From Lachnospiraceae bacterium (GTDB taxonomy: Bacteria > Bacillota > Clostridia > Lachnospirales > Lachnospiraceae), in the NCBI GenBank assembly GCA_009774615.1, contig VSOC01000038.1, positions 1 through 29,791 on the forward strand: a stretch of 29,791 nt of DNA, read 5' to 3'. Under the pieces are notes generated by a model. The model was not told where the DNA came from, did no database searches, and saw only the letters and a program-made list of their open reading frames with translations. Made by a program: the position numbers and the translations under genes. Numbering within the stretch: the first letter of the stretch is position 1; each line of letters starts with the position of its first letter. Shown here one piece after another: positions 14,910 to 23,033 of the stretch.

Positions 14910-15788
14910 ATGTTAAAGAGCATGACGGGTTTTGGCAGGTATGAAAATGTAACGAATGCGTACAAAATTTCTGTCGAAATGAAGGCCGTAAATCACCGGT
15001 ATCTTGATTTGAATATTAAGATGCCAAAGAAATTCAACTATTTTGAAGCTTCCATAAGGACATTGTTAAAAGCCTATCTTCAGCGGGGAAAGGTTGATTT
15101 ATATATCAGCTATGAGGATTATACAGAGGGGAATCTCTGCCTCAACTATAATAAGACGCTGGCTGCGGAGTATGTGGAGGCTTTCCGGCAGATGTCCGAG
15201 CAGTTTCATATTTCCAATGATATCACCGTTTCTGCCCTGGCGAAGTGTCCGGAGGTGCTTACGATGGAGCAGGCTCCGGAAGATGAGGAATATCTCTGGA
15301 AGATCCTTTCCGAAGGGATTCATGAGGCTGCGGAAAAATTTGTGGAAACCCGGATTACTGAGGGAGAGCGCTTAAAAGAAGACCTTTTGAAGAAACTTGA
15401 TTATATGCAGGAGCTGGTTTCCTTTATCGAGGAGCGTTCCCCGGGGATAATCGAGGAATACCGGGCAAAACTGGAAGATAAGGTGCGGGAGCTGTTAAGC
15501 GGCACGGCTATCGATGAGAACAGGATTGCCGCAGAGGTGACGATCTATGCCGATAAAATCTGCACGGACGAGGAGATGGTGCGTTTAAAGAGCCATATTC
15601 AGTCCATGAAAAAGAAGTTGGAGGACGGAGGAAGTATTGGCCGGGAACTGGATTTTATCGCACAGGAGATGAACCGGGAGGCGAATACCACGCTTTCAAA
15701 AGCGAATGATTTAACTACAGCCGATAAGGCGATTGCTTTAAAAACCGAGATTGAAAAGGTAAGGGAGCAGATTCAGAATATCGAATAA
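14910..15788 (+). CDS. yicC: YicC family endoribonuclease
   Basis: The 292-residue product starts MLKSMTGFGRYE, the hallmark N-terminus of the YicC family, and ends with the conserved DUF1732 part (REANTTLSKANDL... then VREQIQNIE). Members are oligomeric endoribonucleases reported to act on small RNAs and mRNA. ATG 14910 is chosen over an in-frame ATG at 14874, which overlaps the -10 box of the promoter; AGAGAGG (14894-14900) stands 9 nt before 14910. The gene heads a cluster with gmk and rpoZ, an order typical of Firmicutes, where the remA gene often found between yicC and gmk is missing here. Confidence 0.93.
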   Translation: MLKSMTGFGRYENVTNAYKISVEMKAVNHRYLDLNIKMPKKFNYFEASIRTLLKAYLQRGKVDLYISYEDYTEGNLCLNYNKTLAAEYVEAFRQMSEQFHISNDITVSALAKCPEVLTMEQAPEDEEYLWKILSEGIHEAAEKFVETRITEGERLKEDLLKKLDYMQELVSFIEERSPGIIEEYRAKLEDKVRELLSGTAIDENRIAAEVTIYADKICTDEEMVRLKSHIQSMKKKLEDGGSIGRELDFIAQEMNREANTTLSKANDLTTADKAIALKTEIEKVREQIQNIE

Positions 15789-15799
15789 CAGGAGGAAGA

Positions 15800-16420
15800 A
15801 TGAGCCGTCAGGGGATTTTAGTGGTAATTTCCGGTTTTTCCGGTGCAGGAAAGGGAACATTGATTAAGGAACTGATGAAGCGCTATGACCAGTATGCACT
15901 GTCTGTGTCGGCCACAACCCGTCAGCCAAGGCCGGGTGAGATGGAGGGAAGGGAGTATTTCTTTGTTTCCCCCGATTATTTTCAGTCGATGATTGAAAAC
16001 GATGCCTTAATTGAATATGCCCAGTATGTGGAAAATTTCTATGGAACACCGAAGGATTATGTGGAAAAGCAGATGGCTGCGGGAAAGGATGTTATCCTGG
16101 AGATTGAAATTCAGGGTGCATTAAAGATTAAGAAAAAATTTCCCGAAACCCTGTTGTTATTTGTTATGCCGCCCAGTGCCGAGGAGTTAAAGCGGCGCCT
16201 GGTGAGCCGGGGAACCGAAAGCCCGGAACTTATCCAGGCAAGGTTAAAGCGGGCTGTGGAGGAGGCGGTGGGCATTGAAGCCTATGATTACATTGTGCTT
16301 AATGATGTACTGGAGGTCTGCGTGGAGGAACTTCATCAGCTGATTCAGGCCCAGCACAACCGAACCTCGAACCGCCTGGAATTTTTAAATGAGATTAGAA
16401 AAGGACTGGAGATACTTTAG
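15800..16420 (+). CDS. gmk: Guanylate kinase
   Basis: The 206-residue enzyme phosphorylates GMP and dGMP with ATP. The P-loop SGFSGAGKGT is at 11-20, followed by the GMP-binding block SATTRQPRPGEMEGREYFFV, and DVILEIEIQGA near 93-103. Its length is usual for the family. GGAGG (15791-15795) lies within the 11-nt gap after yicC, so the two genes are co-transcribed. Confidence 0.96.
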   Translation: MSRQGILVVISGFSGAGKGTLIKELMKRYDQYALSVSATTRQPRPGEMEGREYFFVSPDYFQSMIENDALIEYAQYVENFYGTPKDYVEKQMAAGKDVILEIEIQGALKIKKKFPETLLLFVMPPSAEELKRRLVSRGTESPELIQARLKRAVEEAVGIEAYDYIVLNDVLEVCVEELHQLIQAQHNRTSNRLEFLNEIRKGLEIL

Positions 16421-16519
16421 TGTGCAGGAAGGTAAACCGGAATAGATGCTGCCTGATTGGCGGCGGACATTCCAGGGAAAACAAGCCGGTATTTTTCAGA
16501 AGTTGAAAGGAGATTTTTC

Positions 16520-16933
16520 ATGTTACGTCCATCCTATAGTGATTTAATTGAAGCAGTAAACAGCGAGATTGAACCGGGGGAACAGCCAGTGGTGCAGAGC
16601 CGCTATTCCATCGTTATCGCTGCATCCCGCCGGGCCAGACAGCTGATTGACGGCGCTGAACCCATGGTCGGAGGTTCTTACGGGAAGAAATCGTTATCGG
16701 TTGCCGTGGATGAATTATATAAAGGAAAAGTAAAGATTTTCAGCGAGGAAGATTCTGTGGATGAAAACCCGGCAGAGGCTTCCAGCCTGGAAGAAGCCGA
16801 AGAGATGGAAGCCATGGAAGAGGCGATGCAGACCGAAGCTAAGCAGGCAGCAGAACTGGCTGAGAATGAAGAACTTGGAGAATTTCTTCCTTCTGCGCAG
16901 AGTTTGGAGGATGCAGAAGCGAACGAACAATAG
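16520..16933 (+). CDS. rpoZ: RNA polymerase omega subunit with long acidic tail
   Basis: The 137-residue product begins MLRPSYSDL and carries the omega core (about 1-72) with SRYSIVIAASRRARQL, which contacts the beta-prime subunit, then KKSLSVAVDEL. Residues 75-137 form an extension very rich in Glu and Ala, roughly doubling the usual omega length. The ATG at 16520 is preceded by GAAAGGAG (16505-16512); an in-frame start at 16457 has no RBS. It sits between gmk and rimO, as is common in Clostridia, and is followed by a terminator. Confidence 0.9.
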   Translation: MLRPSYSDLIEAVNSEIEPGEQPVVQSRYSIVIAASRRARQLIDGAEPMVGGSYGKKSLSVAVDELYKGKVKIFSEEDSVDENPAEASSLEEAEEMEAMEEAMQTEAKQAAELAENEELGEFLPSAQSLEDAEANEQ

Positions 16934-16953
16934 AAGAATAGATAAAGGATGGT

Positions 16954-16999
16954 AAAGGGGAGGATTGCGAAAACATATGGTTTTGTAACTTCCCTTTTT
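16954..16999 (+). terminator. Rho-independent terminator after rpoZ
   Basis: AAAGGGGAG (16954-16962) pairs over 9 bp with CTTCCCTTT (16989-16997, one G-U), with an inner AAAAC/GTTTT stem near the loop and a T run at 16995-16999. It may be only partly efficient, since rimO follows in the same direction 59 nt later. Confidence 0.75.
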
Positions 17000-17003
17000 C
17001 ACT

Positions 17004-17026
17004 CATGTATTTCCGTGGCATACATG
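17004..17026. promoter_or_regulatory. Inverted repeat in the rimO leader
   Basis: CATGTAT (17004-17010) and ATACATG (17020-17026) form a perfect 7-bp inverted repeat with a 9-nt spacer, between the rpoZ terminator and rimO. It could be an operator or an RNA hairpin. No good promoter boxes were found with it. Confidence 0.4.
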
Positions 17027-17058
17027 CATATGGATTGAAAAAAGATAAGGATGTGAAG

Positions 17059-18405
17059 ATGAATAAGATACTGTTTATTTCCCTGGGCTGTGACAAAAAC
17101 CTGGTGGATACGGAGAAGATGCTGGGGCTTTTGGGCAGGGAAGGATTTGCATTTACGGACAGGGAAGAAGAGGCGCAGGTGATTATCGTTAATACCTGCT
17201 GTTTTATCGGGGATGCAAAGGAAGAAAGTATTAATACGCTTTTAGCGATGGCCCGGTATAAAGAAGAAGGGGAATGTAAGGCTCTTTTAGCCGCCGGCTG
17301 TCTGGCTCAGCGCTACAAAGAAGAAATCTTAAAGGAGATCCCGGAGGTGGATGCGATTATCGGAACCTCGGCCTATGAAGGGATTGTTTCGGTGGTTCGG
17401 GCGGTTTTGGAGGAAAAGAAAAGCCATGTATCCTGTTTTCGGGATATTGATGCGCCTTTCCGGGATAATCCGCCGCGGCTTTTGACCACCGGCGGGGGCT
17501 ATGCCTATTTAAAGATTGCCGAGGGCTGTGACAAATGCTGTACCTACTGCATTATCCCCAGTCTTCGGGGACATTATCGGAGCGTTCCCATGGAGGAACT
17601 GGTAAAGGAAGCGCAGGAGCTTGCCGCAGGCGGGGTACGGGAACTGATCTTAGTTGCCCAGGAAACAACCCTTTACGGCGTGGATTTATACGGAGAAAAG
17701 CGTCTGCCGCAGCTTTTAAGAGAACTTGCCAGGATTCCCGGAATTTACTGGATTCGCCTGCAATACTGTTATCCGGAAGAGATTACCGACGAACTGATTC
17801 AGGTTATCCGGGAAGAAGAAAAAGTCTGCCATTACTTAGATATCCCCATCCAACATGCCAGCGATGCCGTGCTTAAACGGATGGGGCGAAGAACCGATCA
17901 GAAAAAGCTGCGGGAAATTATCGGAAAGCTTCGCCGGGAGATTCCGGATATTGCCCTGCGCACCACGCTGATTTCCGGCTTCCCCGGGGAAACGCAGGAG
18001 GATCACGAGGAACTTTACCGCTTTGTCAATGCGATGGAGTTTGACCGTCTGGGGGTGTTTGCCTACTCGATGGAGGAGGATACACCGGCCGCCCTTCTGC
18101 CGGATCAGATCCCGCAGGAGATGAAAGAAGAACGGCGGGATGAACTGATGGAACTGCAGCAGGAGATTGCCTTTGAACGGGCAGAGGCGATGGTCGGCCG
18201 CATTCTGGAAGTGATGATTGAAGGAAAGGTAGCAGATGAGGCGGTTTATGTGGGGCGAACCTATATGGACAGCCCGAATGTGGACGGTTTAATCTTTGTC
18301 CATACCGGGAAAGAACTTTTAAGCGGTGATTTCTTAAAGGTTCGGGTAACTAAGGCACAGGAATATGATTTAATAGGGGAGGTGTACGATGAATCTGCCA
18401 AATAA
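17059..18405 (+). CDS. rimO: Ribosomal protein S12 methylthiotransferase RimO
   Basis: The 448-residue radical-SAM enzyme adds a methylthio group to the conserved Asp of ribosomal protein S12. The N-terminal UPF0004 domain binds one iron-sulfur cluster through Cys11 (SLGCDKN), Cys47 (NTCCFI) and Cys81 (AAGCLA). The radical-SAM cluster ligands are Cys157, Cys161 and Cys164 in EGCDKCCTYC. A TRAM domain closes the protein (about 380-445). ATG 17059 fits the family start MNKILFISLGC; the in-frame ATG at 17005 lies within an inverted repeat and adds residues not seen in the family. It overlaps pgsA by 17 nt. S12 and RNA polymerase functions thus sit side by side in the cluster. Confidence 0.93.
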   Translation: MNKILFISLGCDKNLVDTEKMLGLLGREGFAFTDREEEAQVIIVNTCCFIGDAKEESINTLLAMARYKEEGECKALLAAGCLAQRYKEEILKEIPEVDAIIGTSAYEGIVSVVRAVLEEKKSHVSCFRDIDAPFRDNPPRLLTTGGGYAYLKIAEGCDKCCTYCIIPSLRGHYRSVPMEELVKEAQELAAGGVRELILVAQETTLYGVDLYGEKRLPQLLRELARIPGIYWIRLQYCYPEEITDELIQVIREEEKVCHYLDIPIQHASDAVLKRMGRRTDQKKLREIIGKLRREIPDIALRTTLISGFPGETQEDHEELYRFVNAMEFDRLGVFAYSMEEDTPAALLPDQIPQEMKEERRDELMELQQEIAFERAEAMVGRILEVMIEGKVADEAVYVGRTYMDSPNVDGLIFVHTGKELLSGDFLKVRVTKAQEYDLIGEVYDESAK

Positions 18406-18931
18406 ACTGACCGTAACACGGGTAATTTTAATTCCCTTTTTTGTCTTTGCCCTGCTTTATCAGGGCGGGGAAAACCAAACCTTCCGCTGGGCGGCAGCCG
18501 CTGTTTTTATCGTGGCAAGCTTAACCGATCTGCTGGACGGAAAGATTGCCCGCAAATATAATCTGGTGACGAATTTCGGAAAGTTTATGGACCCGTTAGC
18601 AGACAAGCTTTTAGTTTGTTCCGCCCTGATCTGCCTGATTGAACTTAGGCAGCTTCCGGCGTGGATGGTGATTATTATTATCAGCCGGGAATTTATTATC
18701 AGCGGTTTCCGTCTGGTGGCATCGGATAACGGGATTGTTATCGCAGCAAGCTATTGGGGGAAGTTTAAGACAACATTTCAGATGATTGCCGTGGTTTTAC
18801 TGATTGTCAACCTGCCTGCCCTGACGTTTATTACAAACCTTTGTGTCTGGGCTGCTTTAGTGCTTACGGTGGTTTCGCTGGTTGACTATCTGTTCAAGAA
18901 TCATAAGGTACTGACAGAAGGGAGCATGTAA
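18389..18931 (+). CDS. pgsA: CDP-diacylglycerol-glycerol-3-phosphate 3-phosphatidyltransferase
   Basis: The 180-residue integral membrane enzyme makes phosphatidylglycerol phosphate, the committed step to phosphatidylglycerol and cardiolipin. The CDP-alcohol phosphotransferase signature is complete: Asp47, Asp50-Gly51, Ala54-Arg55, Gly64, Asp68 and Asp72. Several hydrophobic segments lie at about 8-24, 34-46, 74-100 and 125-170. The GGGGAGG RBS lies inside the end of rimO, whose reading frame it overlaps by 17 nt, so translation is probably coupled. Confidence 0.94.
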   Translation: MNLPNKLTVTRVILIPFFVFALLYQGGENQTFRWAAAAVFIVASLTDLLDGKIARKYNLVTNFGKFMDPLADKLLVCSALICLIELRQLPAWMVIIIISREFIISGFRLVASDNGIVIAASYWGKFKTTFQMIAVVLLIVNLPALTFITNLCVWAALVLTVVSLVDYLFKNHKVLTEGSM

Positions 18932-18936
18932 AAGAT

Positions 18937-20184
18937 ATGGTCTGTGAATTAATTTCCGTAGGAACAGAATTGCTTTTGGGAAATATTGTAAATACAAACA
19001 CCAGGTTTCTGGCAGAGAAATGTGCTCTGCTGGGACTGAGCATGTATCATCAGGTAACGGTGGGGGATAACCGGGAACGGCTGGCAGAAACCATACGCAC
19101 CGCCTTAAAGCGCTCGGATATCGTGATTTTAACCGGGGGGCTGGGGCCTACGGAAGATGACCTGACCAAGGAAGTCTGCGCGGCGGTGATGAACTGCGCC
19201 CTGGTGGAAGACGCCCATACAAGGGCAAGGATTGAAGAGTATTTCCGGGGTATTTCCGTAAAAGAAATTTCCGAAAATAACTGGAAACAGGCGATTGTTC
19301 CGGACGGTGCAATCATCCTGGATAATGATAACGGCACGGCTCCCGGACTGATTATCGAAAAATTCGGCAAATCCGCAATCCTGCTTCCCGGCCCGCCAAA
19401 TGAGATGTGTCCTCTGTTTATGGAACAGGTCTATCCCTACCTGCAGAAACTCCAGCCGGAGGTTATCCGCTCGCAGATGGTAAAGATCTGCGGGATTGGC
19501 GAGAGCAAGGTGGAAGAAAAGATTCTGGATTTAATTAAACGGCAGACAAACCCCACCATTGCCCCCTACGCAAAAACCGGCGAGGTTCATCTTCGTGTAA
19601 CGGCAAGGGCTGAAAACGAAGCCGAAGCCGATAAGATGATTAAGCCGGTGGTCAAGGAGATAAAAAAGCGTTTCGGTGACTATGTCTATTCGACCAGGGA
19701 GGAGGAAACCTTAGAGATGGCGGTTGTCCGGCTGTTAAAAAAGCTGGAACTGACGGTATCCACCGCAGAATCCTGTACCGGAGGTCTTTTAGCTGCCCGT
19801 CTGGTCAATGTTCCCGGGGTTTCGGATGTTTTCCGTGAGGGCTTTATCACCTATTCCAATAAAGCAAAGCGAAAGATTCTGGATGTCGGCAAGGGTACGC
19901 TGAAAAAATACGGCGCAGTCAGTGAGCAGACCGCAAAGGAGATGGCAACCGGAGGGGTGTTTGCCACGGATTCCGATGTCTGCATCGCTATAACCGGGAT
20001 TGCCGGGCCGGACGGGGGAACCGAAGAAAAGCCGGTAGGTCTGGTTTACATTGCCTGCTATCTTAAGGATAAAGTATCTGTGGAGCAGTATTTATTTAAG
20101 GGAAACCGGGAAAAAATCCGTGAGCAGGCCGTGGTGAAGGCCCTGGATCTTTTGCGGCGGTCAATCCTTGTGCAGTATCGCTGA
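18937..20184 (+). CDS. cinA: CinA-type competence/damage-inducible protein with NMN amidohydrolase domain
   Basis: The 415-residue protein joins an N-terminal MoCF-like domain (about 1-170, VGTELLLGNIVNTN and LTGGLGPTEDDLT) to a C-terminal PncC-type domain (about 255-410) with STAESCTGGL at 275-284, which contains the nucleophile region. CinA proteins hydrolyse NMN and/or ADP-ribose in pyridine nucleotide salvage. It begins 5 nt after the pgsA stop. In many Firmicutes recA follows cinA; here an unknown gene follows instead. Confidence 0.93.
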   Translation: MVCELISVGTELLLGNIVNTNTRFLAEKCALLGLSMYHQVTVGDNRERLAETIRTALKRSDIVILTGGLGPTEDDLTKEVCAAVMNCALVEDAHTRARIEEYFRGISVKEISENNWKQAIVPDGAIILDNDNGTAPGLIIEKFGKSAILLPGPPNEMCPLFMEQVYPYLQKLQPEVIRSQMVKICGIGESKVEEKILDLIKRQTNPTIAPYAKTGEVHLRVTARAENEAEADKMIKPVVKEIKKRFGDYVYSTREEETLEMAVVRLLKKLELTVSTAESCTGGLLAARLVNVPGVSDVFREGFITYSNKAKRKILDVGKGTLKKYGAVSEQTAKEMATGGVFATDSDVCIAITGIAGPDGGTEEKPVGLVYIACYLKDKVSVEQYLFKGNREKIREQAVVKALDLLRRSILVQYR

Positions 20185-20187
20185 TTC

Positions 20188-20212
20188 ATTACTGTTCATA
20201 CATTTCAGTAAC
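20188..20212 (-). repeat. 26-bp palindromic element, copy 3 (inverted, one base shorter)
   Basis: On the plus strand ATTACTG (20188-20194) and CAGTAAC (20206-20212) flank an 11-nt loop. Read on the minus strand it gives GTTACTG, a loop with ATGTATGA, then ACAGTAAT, matching the family consensus with a one-base deletion. It fills the gap between cinA and the next gene. Confidence 0.55.
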
Positions 20213-20237
20213 CGGGAAAAACGAAAGGAGTATAGGT

Positions 20238-21617
20238 TTGGAGAGCAGGAACGGAAAGCGGATGATGACGGCAGCCGGGCGTTATGCCTACAGTCGTTTT
20301 GCATTAAATTTTACGATGTATTATGAATCCATGGCGGACTATTTCCGTTTGGGTATTCAAAATGATGATAGGATTTCTCCGGCAGAAAAAGAAATGCTGG
20401 ACGGATTAAAGAGAAATAATCAGGAACTCATTGCCCTGGTCTGCGGTTTTCTGCGCGGGGAAACCACCGTGGCCAAGATGCATGACTTCCGCTGCAGGAT
20501 TCTTCAGGACGCAGAAAAGACGGCGGCTTATATTGACTGTTTTGGACTTTATGACTATGTGCTTAAGCGCCTGGAGGGTCGGTTTGAGGATGAAATGCCT
20601 GTGATGGAAACGGACGGAGAAATCGTCAATGAAATGATGCGGTTTGTGATTTCCGCCGAAGAATCCATGGAGAGAAACCAGCGAATTAAGATGCTTCTGG
20701 CAGAGCTTCCCATGCGTTTTACCAGGAATAAGTTTTTTTCCATGATCCGGCAGTCCCTGACCGTCTATGAGGGCGCGGATCGGCAGACCCTGGAACAGGC
20801 GATTAAGGCACTTAAACGGGAGGCTCTGCTTACCTTGCCGCAGGGGATGGAAGAAGATCATGCGCAGCTTTATAAAAACCTTAAAAAACTGGAGGAAGCC
20901 GACTATAAAAACCTGGATAAGGACGGATTTTTAAGACTTCAGAAAGTGTTTGAAGAGGCGAGGGATATTTTATTTAACCAGTCCACGGATCGAATGAGTT
21001 TAATGGAAATGGTTAATGATTTATATGTGATGTGCCTGGCCGGGCCGGATATGCTGATGGACAGCCGGGAGAAGGAAGAACTGCAGTCGCTGGTTTCCAT
21101 GGTGGCAGAAAGAATGAAAAAGGATGATTATTCGCTGTCGGACGAGGAACTGGAAAAGCATCTTGTTCCGCTTGAGGGTGTGCAGGAAAACTATTACGAT
21201 CAGTGGAGTCGTTTTGAGGATGCAAATGCAGAAGTTTTTCTGGGAAAGAATGCCCCGGCGCAGGATAAGGAAACGGCCGCAAAGGTTCTGCGGCTGCTTT
21301 CCACCAGTATTTACGCACCCCTAGAGCCGGAAGAACGGCCGGAAGAGGAAGGGATTTTGCTGAGCAGAAAGGCTGTGGAAGTTATGTGTCAGCCGTTTTG
21401 TGATGAACTGGAGAAGGACTGGAAAAAAAGACCCAAATGTGTTGTCCGTGCCATGATGGCAACCCTGCTTTCCAAGCTTCCGATGTTTTTCCTTACCTCG
21501 GACGAGCTTCGCGAATTTCTATTCGGATGCCTTTCTTCCTGTACGAATGCGGCGGAAAAAAGTACATGCATTGAAGAAATCCTGCGGATTATGGAGATGG
21601 AAGATGACCTGGTATGA
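20238..21617 (+). CDS. Conserved-looking cytoplasmic protein of unknown function (459 aa)
   Basis: I do not recognise this family. The 459-residue product has no signal peptide and no membrane segment, and is rich in Glu, Met, Leu and Lys with long helix-forming stretches; Cys residues are scattered (about 9) without a clear metal motif. No nucleotide-binding or catalytic signature was found. It starts at TTG 20238, supported by AAAGGAG (20224-20230) 7 nt upstream. It overlaps the next small gene by 14 nt, so the two are probably translated together. Its place after cinA, on the same strand and with only the palindromic element between, suggests possible read-through from the housekeeping cluster. 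Confidence 0.8.
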   Translation: MESRNGKRMMTAAGRYAYSRFALNFTMYYESMADYFRLGIQNDDRISPAEKEMLDGLKRNNQELIALVCGFLRGETTVAKMHDFRCRILQDAEKTAAYIDCFGLYDYVLKRLEGRFEDEMPVMETDGEIVNEMMRFVISAEESMERNQRIKMLLAELPMRFTRNKFFSMIRQSLTVYEGADRQTLEQAIKALKREALLTLPQGMEEDHAQLYKNLKKLEEADYKNLDKDGFLRLQKVFEEARDILFNQSTDRMSLMEMVNDLYVMCLAGPDMLMDSREKEELQSLVSMVAERMKKDDYSLSDEELEKHLVPLEGVQENYYDQWSRFEDANAEVFLGKNAPAQDKETAAKVLRLLSTSIYAPLEPEERPEEEGILLSRKAVEVMCQPFCDELEKDWKKRPKCVVRAMMATLLSKLPMFFLTSDELREFLFGCLSSCTNAAEKSTCIEEILRIMEMEDDLV

Positions 21618-21942
21618 ACATCTGTATGTGGGAGAAAAAGCCCAGAAACAAAGGTTTTCAGTGATTCAAAAACTTCGGGAGAGAAAGGCCGGATCATCGG
21701 TTTATGTGATTGTTCCGGCGTCGAATGAAAAAAACCTTCTGGATATTTATTCGGCTCCGGAGTTTTTCGCCTGGGAAGAACGGGCAGTCCAGATAGGAAA
21801 TAAAGAAGAGCAGATGATTTTGGGGATTGCCCTGGGATATGCAGAGGCCCTGCAGCTTGCCGGAGCGATGGTTGACGAGGTCTACCAGGCGACCGGAGGG
21901 TTTGCGGTTAAAGCGTTTTTATGCTGCAGTGAACATGCGTAA
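21604..21942 (+). CDS. Small protein of unknown function (112 aa), partner of the preceding gene
   Basis: The 112-residue product starts MTWYEHLYVG at ATG 21604, inside the end of the preceding gene, with GGAGATGG just upstream. A longer in-frame start at 21547 would overlap the neighbour by 71 nt and is less likely. The protein contains a short hydrophobic strand (SSVYVIVPA), a central acidic part and a Gly/Ala-rich helix (LGIALGYAEALQLAGAMVDEVYQ); it has no signal peptide. No family is recognised. The 14-nt overlap suggests that the 459- and 112-residue proteins work together. Confidence 0.72.
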   Translation: MTWYEHLYVGEKAQKQRFSVIQKLRERKAGSSVYVIVPASNEKNLLDIYSAPEFFAWEERAVQIGNKEEQMILGIALGYAEALQLAGAMVDEVYQATGGFAVKAFLCCSEHA

Positions 21943-21963
21943 ACGGCGTGAATTTTGACGTAT

Positions 21964-22040
21964 TTGCGGTGTTGTAGGTGAATGTAAAACCTGATTGCGG
22001 TGTTGAAGGTGAATGAACTTGGGTGCTGAAGGTGGGATTG
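21964..22040 (+). repeat. Degenerate tandem repeats upstream of the DUF2953 gene
   Basis: TTGCGGTGTTGTAGGTGAATG at 21964-21984 recurs at 21995-22015 with a single change (T to A), a 31-bp period. A weaker third copy (TTGGGTGCTGAAGGTGGGA) begins at 22019 and supplies the ribosome binding site of the next gene. Confidence 0.75.
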
Positions 22041-23033
22041 ATGGAAATAGTATTCTTCATTCTAAAACTGATGGGATGGTTGGTTTTGGGGATTCTGGGG
22101 TTAATTCTTGGAATCCTGCTTTTGGTGCTGTTTTCTGCCATTGTATACCGGGTGGACGGAAAAAAAGAAGAAAAGGCAGAGGGAAGGCTTTGCGTTACCT
22201 GGTTTTTTCACATCCTTTCTGTGGTTCTTGGCTATCAGGATGAATTTTTTGCTCAGGTGAAGGTTTTTGGGAAGACGGTCTGGAAGCTTAAAAGCGAAGA
22301 CGGCAGGAAAGAAGACTTTGAAAATACGGAGGGTACGGAAGGGATAAAAGATTCCGGGGAAGAATTCATAATGCCGGAAGATGCCGGGGAAGAAATCCCA
22401 GAGGCAGAAAAAGAAGAATCGGTACAAATGGCAGAAGATGCACAAGCTGTACAAAACGCAGAAGATGCTGCTATACCGGAAGATAACACACTGCCTTTGG
22501 ACGATTTATTTCTGGACGAGGAAAAGCAAAGGAAAAAGCAGAAGAAAAAGCAAAAGATAAAAAACCGGATGGAAAAAAAGAAGAAAAAGCTGCAGAAACT
22601 TAAGTTTTCTTTTTCGGAAATCTGTGGTAAACTTAAACAGATAGAGGAAAAAAGACAGTGGCTTTTGGAAAAGTGGGACCAGCTTAAAAGCATGGTTCAA
22701 GATCCGGCAAACCAGGCTTCCGTGCGGCTGATTCTGCGGCAGATAAAGAAAATTTTCCGGCACATCCTTCCGCGTAAGGGATCGGCAGAAATAACTTTTG
22801 GCCGGGAAGACCCGTATCTGATGGGAAAAATTTTAAGCTATGCGGGGGCAGCTTACCCGTTTGTGCACAAAATTCTGGTGCTTCATCCCGTTTTTGGGGA
22901 GGATCGGCTGGAAGGGGAGGTGCATGTAAAGGGAAGGATTCGCCTGGGGGTAATCCTGGGCTATGTGCTCAGGCTTCTGTTTAATAAAAATATTCGTCAA
23001 AAGCTTAAGGAGGTAGTAAAGAATGGCAGATAA
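22041..23033 (+). CDS. DUF2953 membrane-anchored protein (YtfI-like, sporulation-associated)
   Basis: The 330-residue product has a single strongly hydrophobic N-terminal segment (about 3-35), an acidic low-complexity region (about 90-160), a Lys-rich helix (about 165-190) and a C-terminal DUF2953 domain (about 230-330) containing FGREDPYLMGKILS and VKGRIRLGVILGYVLRLL. It overlaps gerW by 11 nt, the same pairing as ytfI-ytfJ in Bacillus subtilis, where the genes belong to the sporulation regulon. ATG 22041 is chosen because AAGGTGGG (22029-22036) stands just before it; GTG 22023 is an alternative. Its molecular role is unknown. Confidence 0.82.
   Translation: MEIVFFILKLMGWLVLGILGLILGILLLVLFSAIVYRVDGKKEEKAEGRLCVTWFFHILSVVLGYQDEFFAQVKVFGKTVWKLKSEDGRKEDFENTEGTEGIKDSGEEFIMPEDAGEEIPEAEKEESVQMAEDAQAVQNAEDAAIPEDNTLPLDDLFLDEEKQRKKQKKKQKIKNRMEKKKKKLQKLKFSFSEICGKLKQIEEKRQWLLEKWDQLKSMVQDPANQASVRLILRQIKKIFRHILPRKGSAEITFGREDPYLMGKILSYAGAAYPFVHKILVLHPVFGEDRLEGEVHVKGRIRLGVILGYVLRLLFNKNIRQKLKEVVKNGR

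Noticed and set aside
16457..16519. Longer rpoZ start
   Set aside because: No RBS is present there, while the internal ATG at 16520 has GAAAGGAG and gives a normal omega N-terminus.
21921..21946. Fifth copy of the 26-bp palindromic element (GCTGCAGTGAACATGCG)
   Set aside because: It matches only in the middle, lacks the paired right arm, and lies within the end of a coding region.
22253..22693. 146-codon minus-strand Ser/Phe-rich frame
   Set aside because: It is the complement of the Lys/Glu-rich part of the DUF2953 gene and shows pure low-complexity shadow composition.
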